A stretch of DNA of 64,000 nt, taken from Parasphingorhabdus sp. SCSIO 66989 (GTDB lineage: Bacteria > Pseudomonadota > Alphaproteobacteria > Sphingomonadales > Sphingomonadaceae). The DNA lies in the NCBI RefSeq assembly GCF_032852305.1, contig NZ_CP136594.1, positions 1,525,501-1,589,500 on the forward strand. Reading direction: 5' to 3'. The notes under the pieces were generated by a model, which searched no databases, had not been told where the DNA came from, and saw only the letters and a program-made list of their open reading frames with translations. Within the stretch, counting starts at the first letter, position 1. The number at the start of each line of letters is the position of its first letter. A program made the position numbers and the translations under genes. Shown in pieces: positions 47,033 to 55,345 of this stretch.

Positions 47033-48484
47033 ATGTTTGACAGCTTATCAGATCGCCTTGGCGGCATATTTGATCGCCTTAAAGGCCGTGGTGCGCTTAA
47101 TGAGGACGATGTCCGCGCAGCGATGCGCGAGGTGCGGATTGCGCTGCTCGAAGCCGATGTTGCGCTGCCGGTAGTCCGCGGCTTTATCGACAAAGTGACC
47201 GACAAGGCGATCGGTCAGGAAGTGCTGAAATCGGTCACGCCAGGCCAGCAGGTGATCAAGATCGTCAATGACGCGCTGGTCGAGATGCTGGGCAGCGATG
47301 TCAGCGAGATTGATCTGGCGACCACGCCACCCGCCATCATCATGATGGTCGGCCTGCAGGGTTCGGGTAAAACCACCACCACCGCCAAAATCGCCAAGAT
47401 GCTGACCGAGAAGGAACGTAAAAAGGTGATGATGGCGTCACTCGACGTCAATCGCCCGGCAGCGCAGGAGCAGTTGGCGACATTGGGTGAACAGACGTCG
47501 GTCGCGACGTTACCGATCATTGCCGGGCAGCAGCCGGTGGAAATCGCCAAGCGCGCTATTCAGGCGGCGAAGCTGCAAGCCTTTGACGTGCTGCTGCTCG
47601 ATACCGCAGGCCGTCTGCATGTCGATCAGCAGTTGATGGACGAGATGCGCGCCGTCTCCGCCGAGGCGCAACCGAAAGAGACCCTGCTGGTGGTGGACTC
47701 GCTGACCGGTCAGGATGCGGTCAATGTGGCGCAGAATTTCTCCGAGCAGGTTGATCTCACCGGCGTTGTGCTCACCCGTATGGATGGTGATGCCCGTGGC
47801 GGTGCGGCGCTTTCGATGCGTGCGGTCACCGGTCGTCCGATCAAATTTGTCGGCACTGGCGAGAAGATGGACGCGCTCGAGCTGTTCCATCCTGATCGTG
47901 TCGCCAATCGTATTCTCGGTATGGGCGATGTCGTCAGCCTGGTTGAGCGCGCGGCGGAAACGGTCAAGGCCGAAGATGCCGAGAAGCTTGCCGAGCGCAT
48001 GTCCAAGGGGCAGTTCGATATGAACGATCTGCGCACCCAGTTGCAGCAGATGACCAAGATGGGCGGTCTCGGCGTGCTGGCGGGCATGATGCCCGGCATG
48101 AAAAAGGCCAAGGCGGCGATGGAAGCCAGCGGCATGGACGACAAGGTGCTGGTCCATATGGATGCGATCATCGGCTCGATGACCATAGAGGAACGCGCCA
48201 AACCGGCTCTGCTCAACGCCAAGCGCAAGCGTCGCGTCGCCATGGGCTCGGGCACCACGGTGCAGGACGTCAACAAACTCATCAAAATGCACAAGGAAAT
48301 GGCCGGAGCGATGAAGAAGATCCGCAAAATGGGCGGGCTTAAAGGTCTGGCCGCGATGTTTGGTGGTGGCGGTGCTGATCCTGCGGATTTACTCGGCGGG
48401 CCGGGCGGTCCGGGTGCGGGGCAATTGCCACCGGGCCTGCCCGGATTACCGGGCGGCATGCCGCCGGGGCCGTTCAAGAAATAG
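47033..48484 (+). CDS. ffh: Signal recognition particle protein Ffh
   Basis: The 483-residue GTPase binds signal peptides and 4.5S RNA. The NG domain shows GLQGSGKTTTTAKIAKML, DVNRPAAQEQL, DTAGRLHVDQ and TRMDGDARGGAAL. The Met-rich M domain includes GMMPGMKKAKAAM and SGTTVQDVNKLIKMHKEM. The tail is Gly/Pro-rich (about 60 residues), as in alphaproteobacteria. I start at ATG 47033 (MFDSLSDRLGGIF), preceded by GGAAAGG. It leads the ffh-rpsP-rimM-trmD-rplS cluster. Confidence 0.96.
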   Translation: MFDSLSDRLGGIFDRLKGRGALNEDDVRAAMREVRIALLEADVALPVVRGFIDKVTDKAIGQEVLKSVTPGQQVIKIVNDALVEMLGSDVSEIDLATTPPAIIMMVGLQGSGKTTTTAKIAKMLTEKERKKVMMASLDVNRPAAQEQLATLGEQTSVATLPIIAGQQPVEIAKRAIQAAKLQAFDVLLLDTAGRLHVDQQLMDEMRAVSAEAQPKETLLVVDSLTGQDAVNVAQNFSEQVDLTGVVLTRMDGDARGGAALSMRAVTGRPIKFVGTGEKMDALELFHPDRVANRILGMGDVVSLVERAAETVKAEDAEKLAERMSKGQFDMNDLRTQLQQMTKMGGLGVLAGMMPGMKKAKAAMEASGMDDKVLVHMDAIIGSMTIEERAKPALLNAKRKRRVAMGSGTTVQDVNKLIKMHKEMAGAMKKIRKMGGLKGLAAMFGGGGADPADLLGGPGGPGAGQLPPGLPGLPGGMPPGPFKK

Positions 48485-48537
48485 ACTGAAATTTTATTAT
48501 AAACCAATACTTTAAGATGATTTAGAAGGAAAAACTT

Positions 48538-49071
48538 ATGCCAGTAGCAATGCGTCTTTCGCGCGGCGGTTCAAAGAAGCGCCCTTATTACCGTATCGTG
48601 GTGGCCGATGGCCGCGCACCGCGTGACGGCAAATATCTTGAGCAGATCGGCAGCTATAACCCGCTGCTCGCCAAGGATGACCCTGAGCGCGTCAAGCTCA
48701 ACGAAGAGCGCGCCAAGCATTGGCTGTCCGTCGGCGCACAGCCTTCGGACCGCGTGATGCGCTTCCTTGATGCGGCTGGCCTGAAAGAACGCAAGGCGCG
48801 CAACAACCCGCAAAAGGCGGAGCCGGGCGAGAAGGCCAAGGAACGTCTGGAAGAAAAGGCCGCCAAGGAAGCCGAAGCCGCTGAAGCTGCCAAGGCTGCG
48901 GAAGAAGAAGCCAAGGCTGCAGAAGCTGCTGCAGAGGAAACTCCGGCAGAAGAGCCTGCTGCAGAAGAAGCACCTGCCGAGGAAGCGGCTGCTGAAGAAG
49001 CTCCAGCCGAAGAGGCCAAAGCCGAAGAAGCACCTGCTGAAGACGCAGCCGAAGAAAAGGCTGAAGGCTGA
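48538..49071 (+). CDS. rpsP: 30S ribosomal protein S16 with long Ala/Glu tail
   Basis: The first 85 residues are a normal S16 ([20 protein letters not shown], then [17 protein letters not shown]). The remaining 90 residues are a low-complexity Ala/Glu/Lys extension with repeats of the type [11 protein letters not shown]16 is usually 80-90 residues long, so the protein is about twice normal length. The tail probably extends from the ribosome surface and is disordered or helical. AGAAGGAAA precedes the ATG. A palindromic repeat separates it from rimM. Confidence 0.95.
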   Translation: MPVAMRLSRGGSKKRPYYRIVVADGRAPRDGKYLEQIGSYNPLLAKDDPERVKLNEERAKHWLSVGAQPSDRVMRFLDAAGLKERKARNNPQKAEPGEKAKERLEEKAAKEAEAAEAAKAAEEEAKAAEAAAEETPAEEPAAEEAPAEEAAAEEAPAEEAKAEEAPAEDAAEEKAEG

Positions 49072-49078
49072 TCATGAA

Positions 49079-49208
49079 AAGCCCCTCCTCTTCAGAGGAG
49101 GGGTTGGGGTGGTGGCGAGGCGAAGCCGAGCAATGCAAAAGTCTAAAAGGGCATCGAGCCCTTTCAGACTTATCCCACCCCAACCCCTCCCTTAAAAGGG
49201 AGGGGCTT
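49079..49208. repeat. Dispersed palindromic repeat, CCCCTCC family (copy 3)
   Basis: The left end GCCCCTCCTCTTCAGAGGAGGGG, then TTGGGGTGG, matches inversely the right end CCACCCCAACCCCTCCC, then AAAAGGGAGGGGC. Both ends form their own hairpins. It fills the rpsP-rimM spacer. The TTGGGGTGGG block is shared with the copy inside trmD. Confidence 0.85.
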
Positions 49209-49213
49209 TTGTT

Positions 49214-49693
49214 ATGAATATCTCCGAAAAACCCGTCACTCTCGCCGTCATTATCGGCGCGCATGGAGTGGCGGGCGAAGTCCGCCTGAAGCTGTTTAGC
49301 GACAGCGTGGACAGCCTGAAGCAGCACAAAGCCTATAATCAGGGCGCTTTGACCCTGGAAGCGGTCCGCCCCAATAAGGCAGGCGCGATTGCCCGCTTCG
49401 CCGAAGTCACCGACCGCAACGCCGCCGAAGCCGCACGCGGCACCGAACTGACCGTGCCCCGCTCCGCCCTGCCACCGCTGGAAGAGGGCGAATATTATTA
49501 TGCAGATCTGATCGACCTGCCGGTGGTTACCGACGCGGGCGAGGCCGTGGGCCATGTGATCGCGGTGGAGAATTTCGGTGCCGGCGATGTGGTCGAGATC
49601 AAAAAGCCCAATGGCAAAGCGTTTATGGTGCCGATTGGGGTCTGTGATATAACAGATACATCACTTTCACTGCCGGTAGATTTTGTTGGATGA
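49214..49693 (+). CDS. rimM: 16S rRNA processing protein RimM
   Basis: The 159-residue protein assists 30S head maturation. It has an N-terminal RimM beta-barrel (VIIGAHGVAGEVRLKLFSD) and a C-terminal PRC-barrel (EYYYADLIDLPVVTDAGEAVG, ending KAFMVPI). It starts six bases after the palindromic repeat. Its last four bases overlap the next gene, an unusual neighbour because trmD normally follows. Confidence 0.93.
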   Translation: MNISEKPVTLAVIIGAHGVAGEVRLKLFSDSVDSLKQHKAYNQGALTLEAVRPNKAGAIARFAEVTDRNAAEAARGTELTVPRSALPPLEEGEYYYADLIDLPVVTDAGEAVGHVIAVENFGAGDVVEIKKPNGKAFMVPIGVCDITDTSLSLPVDFVG

Positions 49694-49986
49694 TTGGCTC
49701 GGTTGTAATCATTCTTTTAAGTTTCATAGTCGCATACAGCGGATGCGTTTTGGCACGATGGATGAATTGGGCGCCATGGACATTGGCCTTCATTCCATTT
49801 GGCGGACTGCCATTACTTTGGGGGCTAGGCTCGGGCTACATATTCTCGCCCCTATGCCCAGACGTCGATACGTGTGATTCTGGTGGCTGGTTTGCCTTTT
49901 CTGCGGGCATGTTTGTGATCTGGGTACTGGCCTGTATTGGGAACGGGATTGGCATATGGCTATTTTTGAATCGCGAATATGACTGA
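49690..49986 (+). CDS. Small membrane protein of unknown function (between rimM and trmD)
   Basis: The 98-residue protein has about three hydrophobic segments (residues 3-22, 28-52 and 65-92) and a short loop with CPDVDTCDSGGW. It overlaps rimM by four bases (ATGA) and the next gene by eight, so it is translated within the operon. No family is recognised. Confidence 0.68.
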   Translation: MIGSVVIILLSFIVAYSGCVLARWMNWAPWTLAFIPFGGLPLLWGLGSGYIFSPLCPDVDTCDSGGWFAFSAGMFVIWVLACIGNGIGIWLFLNREYD

Positions 49987-50302
49987 TATTGGATTTTGGA
50001 TTGTCATTGGGATCAGCGTTTGGGTTCCACTACTAATGACGACAATGCTGATCGCTGTAATTCTGCTATTTGCTTGCGAGAAAAATGCTCTCAATAACTT
50101 CGTTATTCCCATCTCTGGTATTTTCCCTTTTTTATTTCTTATCCTTCTGTTTTTCATCGATTCTATGTTCGAAAATGGTATTCTTTACGACAGAAATAAG
50201 TTTGAATATCCGTCCTACGTAATCATCTACTGCAATATATTTGCGTGGGTTCCGAATTACTTCATCATCCGGCGTATTTTAATCGACAGGAAATCGCTGT
50301 GA
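49979..50302 (+). CDS. Second small membrane protein of unknown function (between rimM and trmD)
   Basis: The 107-residue protein has hydrophobic helices at about 5-32 and 40-62, and a third near 78-95 ([20 protein letters not shown]). It is markedly AT-rich compared with the operon. It overlaps the preceding gene by eight bases and trmD by four (GTGA), so it sits in a translational relay. Function is unknown. Confidence 0.66.
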   Translation: MTDIGFWIVIGISVWVPLLMTTMLIAVILLFACEKNALNNFVIPISGIFPFLFLILLFFIDSMFENGILYDRNKFEYPSYVIIYCNIFAWVPNYFIIRRILIDRKSL

Positions 50303-51156
50303 CCTTCCACGCACAAATCTTGACGCTGTACCCAGAGATGTTCCCCGGACTGCTTGGGGCTTCGCTCGCAGGCAAAGCACTGGAGCAGGGCCTATGGTCG
50401 TGTGAGGCGATCAACATGCGCGACTTTGCCACCGACAGGCATCGCAGCGTTGATGATACGCCCGCCGGTGGTGGCGCGGGCATGGTGTTGCGCGCGGATA
50501 TATTGGGCAAGGCGGTCGATTTTGCGAGCGCGCGGATGGCGGAAAAACTCCCCTCCCCTTCAGGGGAGGGGCTGGGGGTGGGGGCGTTCAACAAGCGCGG
50601 CACCGAGACGACAGCCCCCACCCCAACCCCTCCCCTGAAGGGGAGGGGCTATAAGGCCCCCGTCATCGCTCTCACCCCCAGAGGCACACCACTCACCCAA
50701 GCCCGCGTCCGTGAAATCGCATCCGGTCCCGGCGTCACGCTGCTGTGCGGCCGTTTTGAAGGCTTTGACGAGCGTATCTTCGAGGCGCGCGATATCGAGG
50801 AAGTCTCTATCGGCGACTATATCCTCTCCGGCGGCGAAGTCGCAGCGACGGTGCTTCTTGATGCTTGCATTCGCCTGCTTCCCGGTGTAATGGGCGCGTC
50901 TTGCAGTGGCGATGATGAGTCTTTCGAGACCGGATTGCTGGAATATCCACATTATACCCGGCCCGTTGAGTGGGAAGGGCGCACGATCCCTGAAGTGCTG
51001 CGATCGGGGGATCATGCGAAAATCGCTGCCTGGCGAGAAGAACAGGCGGAAGCGATTACACGGCTAAGGCGGCCGGATCTTTGGGAGCGCCACGGGGGTG
51101 CTTCGGGTCAGTCGCCCTCTGGTGCGCAGCGACAAAAGAAGGAAAATGGGAAATGA
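50299..51156 (+). CDS. trmD: tRNA (guanine-37-N1)-methyltransferase with a palindromic-repeat insertion
   Basis: The 285-residue SPOUT enzyme methylates G37 of tRNAs to prevent frameshifting. It carries [38 protein letters not shown], the SAM-knot segment [15 protein letters not shown] and [13 protein letters not shown], and the C-terminal [11 protein letters not shown]. Residues about 84-117 are extra: they are encoded by a palindromic repeat (50549-50651) inserted in frame between the first domain helix and the strand [10 protein letters not shown]. Start is GTG 50299, overlapping the previous gene by four bases; the stop overlaps rplS. Confidence 0.93.
   Translation: MTFHAQILTLYPEMFPGLLGASLAGKALEQGLWSCEAINMRDFATDRHRSVDDTPAGGGAGMVLRADILGKAVDFASARMAEKLPSPSGEGLGVGAFNKRGTETTAPTPTPPLKGRGYKAPVIALTPRGTPLTQARVREIASGPGVTLLCGRFEGFDERIFEARDIEEVSIGDYILSGGEVAATVLLDACIRLLPGVMGASCSGDDESFETGLLEYPHYTRPVEWEGRTIPEVLRSGDHAKIAAWREEQAEAITRLRRPDLWERHGGASGQSPSGAQRQKKENGK
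50549..50651. repeat. In-frame palindromic repeat inside trmD (CCCCTCC family, copy 4)
   Basis: Left arm CCCCTCCCCTTCAGGGGAGG, then GGGGTGGGGGC, is inverted at the right as GCCCCCACCCCAACCCC, then GGGGAGGGG. Both ends are hairpins like the copy at 49079-49208. It encodes about 34 residues beginning [12 protein letters not shown], without a stop, and keeps the reading frame. Confidence 0.9.
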
Positions 51157-51533
51157 ATCTCATTCAGACACTCGAAGCGGAAGCGATCGAGGAATTTAAC
51201 AGCAAGAAAACCGTCCCCGATTTCAAGGCCGGCGATACATTGCGTGTCGGCGTCCGCGTGGTCGAGGGTGAACGTACCCGTGTCCAGAATTTTGAAGGCG
51301 TGTGCATTGCCCGGTCAAACCGCGGCCTCGGCTCCAACTTCACCGTGCGCAAAATTTCGTTCGGTGAGGGCGTTGAGCGTGTATTCCCGCTTTATTCGCC
51401 GAATATCGACAGCATCACCGTGGTCCGCCGCGGCGTTGTGCGTCGTGCGAAGCTCTACTATCTGCGCGGCCGCACCGGTAAGCGTGCACGCATCGCGGAA
51501 CGTCGCGACACCAAGGTTGCAGCCCAGGGCTGA
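51153..51533 (+). CDS. rplS: 50S ribosomal protein L19
   Basis: The 126-residue protein lies at the 30S-50S interface. It begins [19 protein letters not shown] and has the family core [20 protein letters not shown], then [20 protein letters not shown] and [17 protein letters not shown]. The ATG at 51153 overlaps the trmD stop by four bases. A Rho-independent terminator follows, ending the ffh-rplS cluster. Confidence 0.97.
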   Translation: MNLIQTLEAEAIEEFNSKKTVPDFKAGDTLRVGVRVVEGERTRVQNFEGVCIARSNRGLGSNFTVRKISFGEGVERVFPLYSPNIDSITVVRRGVVRRAKLYYLRGRTGKRARIAERRDTKVAAQG

Positions 51534-51556
51534 TAACCGGCGACAGGCTATAATGG

Positions 51557-51585
51557 AAAGGGCGGTCCCAAGGGCCGCCCTTTTT
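51557..51585 (+). terminator. Rho-independent terminator after rplS
   Basis: AAAGGGCGG, loop TCCCAAGGG, CCGCCC then five T residues form a strong stem and U-tract 24 bases after the rplS stop. Confidence 0.9.
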
Positions 51586-51598
51586 GTTTCAGGATACC

Positions 51599-51678
51599 GT
51601 CATTGCGAGGAGCGAAGCGACGTGGCAATCCAGAGCGGCACGAGACGCCCTGGATTGCTTCGCTACGCTCGCAATGAC
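51599..51678. repeat. Dispersed palindromic repeat, GTCATTGCGAG family (copy 3)
   Basis: GTCATTGCGAGGAGCGAAGC and its complement-like GCTTCGCTACGCTCGCAATGAC flank GCAATCCAG...CTGGATTGC. It lies directly after the rplS terminator and before the end of the convergent DUF2189 gene. Confidence 0.88.
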
Positions 51679-51706
51679 GAGTTAGATTGATCCGCTGAAA
51701 GCCGCC

Positions 51707-52525
51707 TCAAGCCCGCTGAGCATCCGGCAGATCCTCGCGCATGATGGTGCGCGTATAGAGATGCCATGTGGCATAGCCCAATGTCGGCAGCACAATTGCC
51801 AGACCCAGGAACAGCGGAGCGGCACCAATGGCCAGCAGAACCGCAACGGTAATGCCCCAGCGCAGCACTACAGCCCGGTTCTTGTTGAACGCCTTTACCG
51901 AAGTGCGAATGGCGCGGCCTGCGCCGACATTCTTGTCGACCAGCATCGGCAGCGAGACAAAGCTGACAGCCAGCACCGCAACGGCGAAGGCCAGCCCGAC
52001 CAGATTGCCGACAATGATCATGGCCCAGCCTTCGCCAGTGGTGAAGACGCTGGTGAGGAATTCGCCCGGCGATTGCGGTACCATAGGGCCCATAAACACA
52101 CTGTAGATAATAAAGGCTGACAACATCCAAAGCGCAAACACGGCGAGTAGGATCGAACCGACAAACATGATGTTGGAGAAGTTGCTGCTGGCGAACACAT
52201 CGAAAAAATGCATCCAGCCGGAATCTTCCCCGGCCTCGCGGCGGCGGGCGAGTTCATAGAAACCGGCAGAGACCAATGGACCCATGAGCGACAGCCCGGC
52301 AGCCAATGGGAAGAGCAAAGGCAGGCTGGCGCCGCCCAGCACAAAAGTTGCCGCTACCAGCCCGATCAGCGGATAGAGCGCGCCGATAAAGATAAGATCG
52401 CCGCGTTTGGAGAGAAAATCCTGATAGCCCTTTTGCAACGCTGTGCTGATGTCATCACTGCTAATGCTGTTGATACGAACCGGGGGAAATTTCGCGGCCA
52501 ATTCTGCCGCAATATCCTGTGCCAT
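51707..52525 (-). CDS. DUF2189 integral membrane protein
   Basis: The 272-residue protein has a soluble N-terminus of about 45 residues (ending ALQKGYQDFLSKRGDL). Six transmembrane helices follow, with GPLVSAGFYELARRREAGED as the DUF2189 landmark. The role is unknown. It stands alone between convergent rplS and divergent asd. Confidence 0.85.
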   Translation of the reverse strand: MAQDIAAELAAKFPPVRINSISSDDISTALQKGYQDFLSKRGDLIFIGALYPLIGLVAATFVLGGASLPLLFPLAAGLSLMGPLVSAGFYELARRREAGEDSGWMHFFDVFASSNFSNIMFVGSILLAVFALWMLSAFIIYSVFMGPMVPQSPGEFLTSVFTTGEGWAMIIVGNLVGLAFAVAVLAVSFVSLPMLVDKNVGAGRAIRTSVKAFNKNRAVVLRWGITVAVLLAIGAAPLFLGLAIVLPTLGYATWHLYTRTIMREDLPDAQRA

Positions 52526-52879
52526 GCTTCTCTCTCCTTCTGTGTCGTAAAAACCTGTCCTGTTGTCTTTTGCTTTTGGGGTTTTGCCGGTGTGAACGTA
52601 TATGACGTTACGTTTCCCTAGTCTTTAACCCTATCATGAACAAAGCGCGCTGCGAGCAAACGGTTCCAACTCAGGCGTAATTCGCATCTTTGTGAGACGC
52701 CTACGCAAGCACTGAAAAGGCCAGCGCACAGAAATTACGCGAACCCGAAAGTTTGCCTTTGCTCCCGGCAGCAATTGCTTTGCCCAGCCGCAGCGATATG
52801 GGCTTGTGCGATGCCACAGACTGCGCCATGGAACCCGGCGCGGGCGGCATGCCCGCTGATTGATTTTTGGAGACTGTTC
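52526..52879. other. Divergent promoter region between the DUF2189 gene and asd
   Basis: About 350 bases with no supported gene. It contains the dyad AACGT-ATATG-ACGTT (52595-52609) and a GCGGGC-GGCAT-GCCCGC hairpin shortly before the asd start that could be an attenuator. No recognised riboswitch is apparent. Confidence 0.4.
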
Positions 52880-53905
52880 TTGGCTTATCGCGTTGCTGTT
52901 GTCGGAGCGACCGGAAATGTTGGTCGCGAAATGCTTACGGTGTTGTCGGAGCGTGAATTTCCTGTCGCGGAAATCGCTGCCGTTGCATCGCCGCGCTCCA
53001 CCGGGAGCGAGGTGGAATTTGGTGAAACCGGCACAATGCTCAAGGTAAAGAATATCGAGCATTTTGACTTTACCGGCTGGGATATCGCGCTGTTTGCCGC
53101 GGGTTCCGCTGTGGCCAAGGACTATGCGCTCAAGGCGGCAGCAGCGGGTTGTGTGGTGATCGATAACAGTTCGCTGTTCCGCATGGACCCGGATGTGCCG
53201 CTGATCGTGCCTGAGGTGAACCCGGATGCCATCACGGATTACACCAAGAAAAACATCATCGCCAATCCCAACTGTTCCACAGCGCAGCTGGTGGTAGCGC
53301 TTAAGCCGCTGCATGATGCGGCGACGATCAAGCGGGTGGTTGTTGCGACCTACCAATCGGTGTCCGGTGCGGGCAAGGGCGGCATGGACGAGCTGTTTGA
53401 ACAGTCGCGCGCCATCTTTGTTGGCGACCCGGTCGAACCCAAGGGCTTTACCAAGCAGATCGCGTTTAACGTCATTCCGCATATCGATGTGTTTCTTGAT
53501 GATGGCTCGACCAAGGAAGAGTGGAAAATGGTCGCCGAGACCAAGAAGATCCTCGACCCCAAGGTGAAAATGTCTGCGACCTGCGTCCGTGTTCCGGTGT
53601 TTGTCGGCCATAGCGAGGCGGTGAATATCGAGTTTGCGGATGAACTGTCTGCCGAAAAGGCTCAGGAAATCCTGCGCGAGGCACCGGGCATCATGCTGGT
53701 CGATAAGCGCGAGGATGGCGGCTATGTGACGCCGGTGGAGAGCGCAGGCGACAGCGCCACCTATATCAGCCGCGTCCGCGAAGACCCGACGGTGGATAGC
53801 GGCATTGCGCTATGGTGCGTCTCGGATAATCTACGCAAAGGCGCGGCGCTGAATGCGGTGCAGATTGCCGAACTGCTTGGGCGGAAGCATTTGCAGAAAG
53901 CGTAG
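52880..53905 (+). CDS. asd: Aspartate-semialdehyde dehydrogenase
   Basis: The 341-residue enzyme reduces aspartyl phosphate to aspartate semialdehyde, the branch point for lysine/DAP, threonine and methionine. The N-terminal GATGNVGREML binds NADP; the catalytic Cys132 is in NPNCSTAQLV; the C-terminal half contains VFVGHSEAVNIEF with the active-site His. I start at TTG 52880, where GGAGA lies six bases upstream and the Rossmann motif begins at once. Upstream in-frame codons show no family similarity. Confidence 0.94.
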   Translation: MAYRVAVVGATGNVGREMLTVLSEREFPVAEIAAVASPRSTGSEVEFGETGTMLKVKNIEHFDFTGWDIALFAAGSAVAKDYALKAAAAGCVVIDNSSLFRMDPDVPLIVPEVNPDAITDYTKKNIIANPNCSTAQLVVALKPLHDAATIKRVVVATYQSVSGAGKGGMDELFEQSRAIFVGDPVEPKGFTKQIAFNVIPHIDVFLDDGSTKEEWKMVAETKKILDPKVKMSATCVRVPVFVGHSEAVNIEFADELSAEKAQEILREAPGIMLVDKREDGGYVTPVESAGDSATYISRVREDPTVDSGIALWCVSDNLRKGAALNAVQIAELLGRKHLQKA

Positions 53906-53942
53906 CTTGCAGCGCTAGTCATTGGCGACCTATAGCGCTGTC

Positions 53943-54698
53943 ATGTCGTCCTCTTTGATGCAGACCTACGAGCCGCTAAACCAGCTGAAGCCGCTGGCCG
54001 ATAATCTGTGGATGGTCGATGGTCCGATCATCAGGATGGACTTCCCGCTGGGCTTCAAAATGCCGTTCCCGACGCGGATGGTGATTGTGCGTTTGCCCAA
54101 TGGCGATTTGTGGGTGCATTCGCCGACGGAGCCGACCGATGAGCTGTTTGCCGAGATTGATGCGCTTGGCCGGGTGCGGCATCTGGTTGCGCCCAACAGT
54201 ATCCATTACTGGTATTTGCCCCATTGGACCGAGCGTTATCCTGAGGCTCGCACCTACGGTGTTGCGGGACTGACCGACACTGCAAAGCGCGAAATCCGCA
54301 TTGATGAAACCCTGTCCGAAAGCACTCCTGCGGATTGGCAGGATATGTTTGAGACAATCATTTTCAGCGGCAGCGTGATTTCTGAGGCGGTGTTCTTCCA
54401 TCGGCCATCACGCACGCTCATCGTGACCGATCTGATCGAGAATTTTGAACCAGGCAAAATCCGCAGCGGTTGGTTGCGCTGGTTTCTCGGGCTGGTCGGG
54501 ATCGTCGACCCCGATGGCAAAATGCCGCTCGACCTTAGAATGACCTTCTGGCGCAAGGGTGAGACGCTGAGGCGGCAGGTGCATCAAATGATCGGCTGGA
54601 AGCCGGACAGGGTGATCATGGCGCATGGCCGACCTTATCTCGAGAATGGCACTGCGGAGTTGCGGCGCGCCTTTCGATGGGTAAAAGGGGTGTCATGA
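53943..54698 (+). CDS. DUF4336-family protein
   Basis: The roughly 251-residue protein matches the DUF4336 pattern, possibly a degenerate metallo-beta-lactamase-like fold: LKPLADNLWMVDGP at the start, MVIVRLPNGDLWVHSPTEPTDEL, then a VFFHRPSRTLIVTDLIENF segment and MAHGRPYLENG near the end. Function is unknown. The ATG at 53943 is my choice; ATG 53958 and TTG 53922 are possible. It overlaps the next gene by four bases. Confidence 0.8.
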   Translation: MSSSLMQTYEPLNQLKPLADNLWMVDGPIIRMDFPLGFKMPFPTRMVIVRLPNGDLWVHSPTEPTDELFAEIDALGRVRHLVAPNSIHYWYLPHWTERYPEARTYGVAGLTDTAKREIRIDETLSESTPADWQDMFETIIFSGSVISEAVFFHRPSRTLIVTDLIENFEPGKIRSGWLRWFLGLVGIVDPDGKMPLDLRMTFWRKGETLRRQVHQMIGWKPDRVIMAHGRPYLENGTAELRRAFRWVKGVS

Positions 54699-55345
54699 CA
54701 CTTTCAGCAGACCTGTTTTTCAGCTTTCGTTCGCCCTATTCCTATCTTGCGGTCGGCCGATACCGTGCCATGACCGAGGAATATGATCTCGACATTACGC
54801 TCCGCACCGTATTGCCGATTGCCATTCGCGATCCTGATATCCTGTTTACCGGCAATCCGGCGGCACCGCGCTACATTGTCATGGACTCGATGCGGTCCGC
54901 GGCCTTTCTGGGCATACCGATAGCCTGGCCGCGGCCTGATCCTGTGGTGCAGAACCTGATGACGCGCGAGATCGCTGAGGAACAGCCCCATATTCATCGC
55001 ATTGTCCGGTTGGGGCAGGCCGCCACGCGGCGGGGCAAGGGCCTTGCCTTTGCGCATGAGGCAGCGCAGCTGATCTGGGATGGCTCAATTGATGGATGGA
55101 ATGAAGGTGATCATCTGGCAAAAGCGGCTGAACGTGCCGGTCTCGATTTTGCCGAGCTTGAAGCCGAAGCGGTAAGCGATGCCGAGGCGCTCGATGCCGA
55201 AGTCGCTGGTAATCAGGCGGCATTGGAAGAGGCAGGCCATTGGGGCGTTCCGACGCTGGTGTTCGATGGCGAACCGTTTTTCGGACAAGACCGGATTGAT
55301 GTTGCGCTGTGGCGCATGGAACAGGCTGGGCTGAAAAAGCGGTGA
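54695..55345 (+). CDS. 2-hydroxychromene-2-carboxylate isomerase-like (DsbA/kappa-GST family)
   Basis: The 216-residue thioredoxin-fold protein begins with ADLFFSFRSPYSYLAVGRY, where the SPYSYL Ser-Tyr replaces the DsbA CxxC as in kappa-class GSTs and HCCA isomerases. The C-terminal GVPTLVFDGEPFFGQDRID is also typical. HCCA isomerases act in naphthalene-type degradation, but no such pathway is here, so a glutathione-dependent isomerase of unknown substrate is more likely. It is coupled by 4-base overlaps to both neighbours. Confidence 0.86.
   Translation: MTLSADLFFSFRSPYSYLAVGRYRAMTEEYDLDITLRTVLPIAIRDPDILFTGNPAAPRYIVMDSMRSAAFLGIPIAWPRPDPVVQNLMTREIAEEQPHIHRIVRLGQAATRRGKGLAFAHEAAQLIWDGSIDGWNEGDHLAKAAERAGLDFAELEAEAVSDAEALDAEVAGNQAALEEAGHWGVPTLVFDGEPFFGQDRIDVALWRMEQAGLKKR

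Noticed and set aside
52635-52679. Short 14-codon ORF upstream of asd as a leader peptide
   Set aside because: It contains no run of Lys, Met or Thr codons and no adjacent attenuator pairing that would support translational attenuation.
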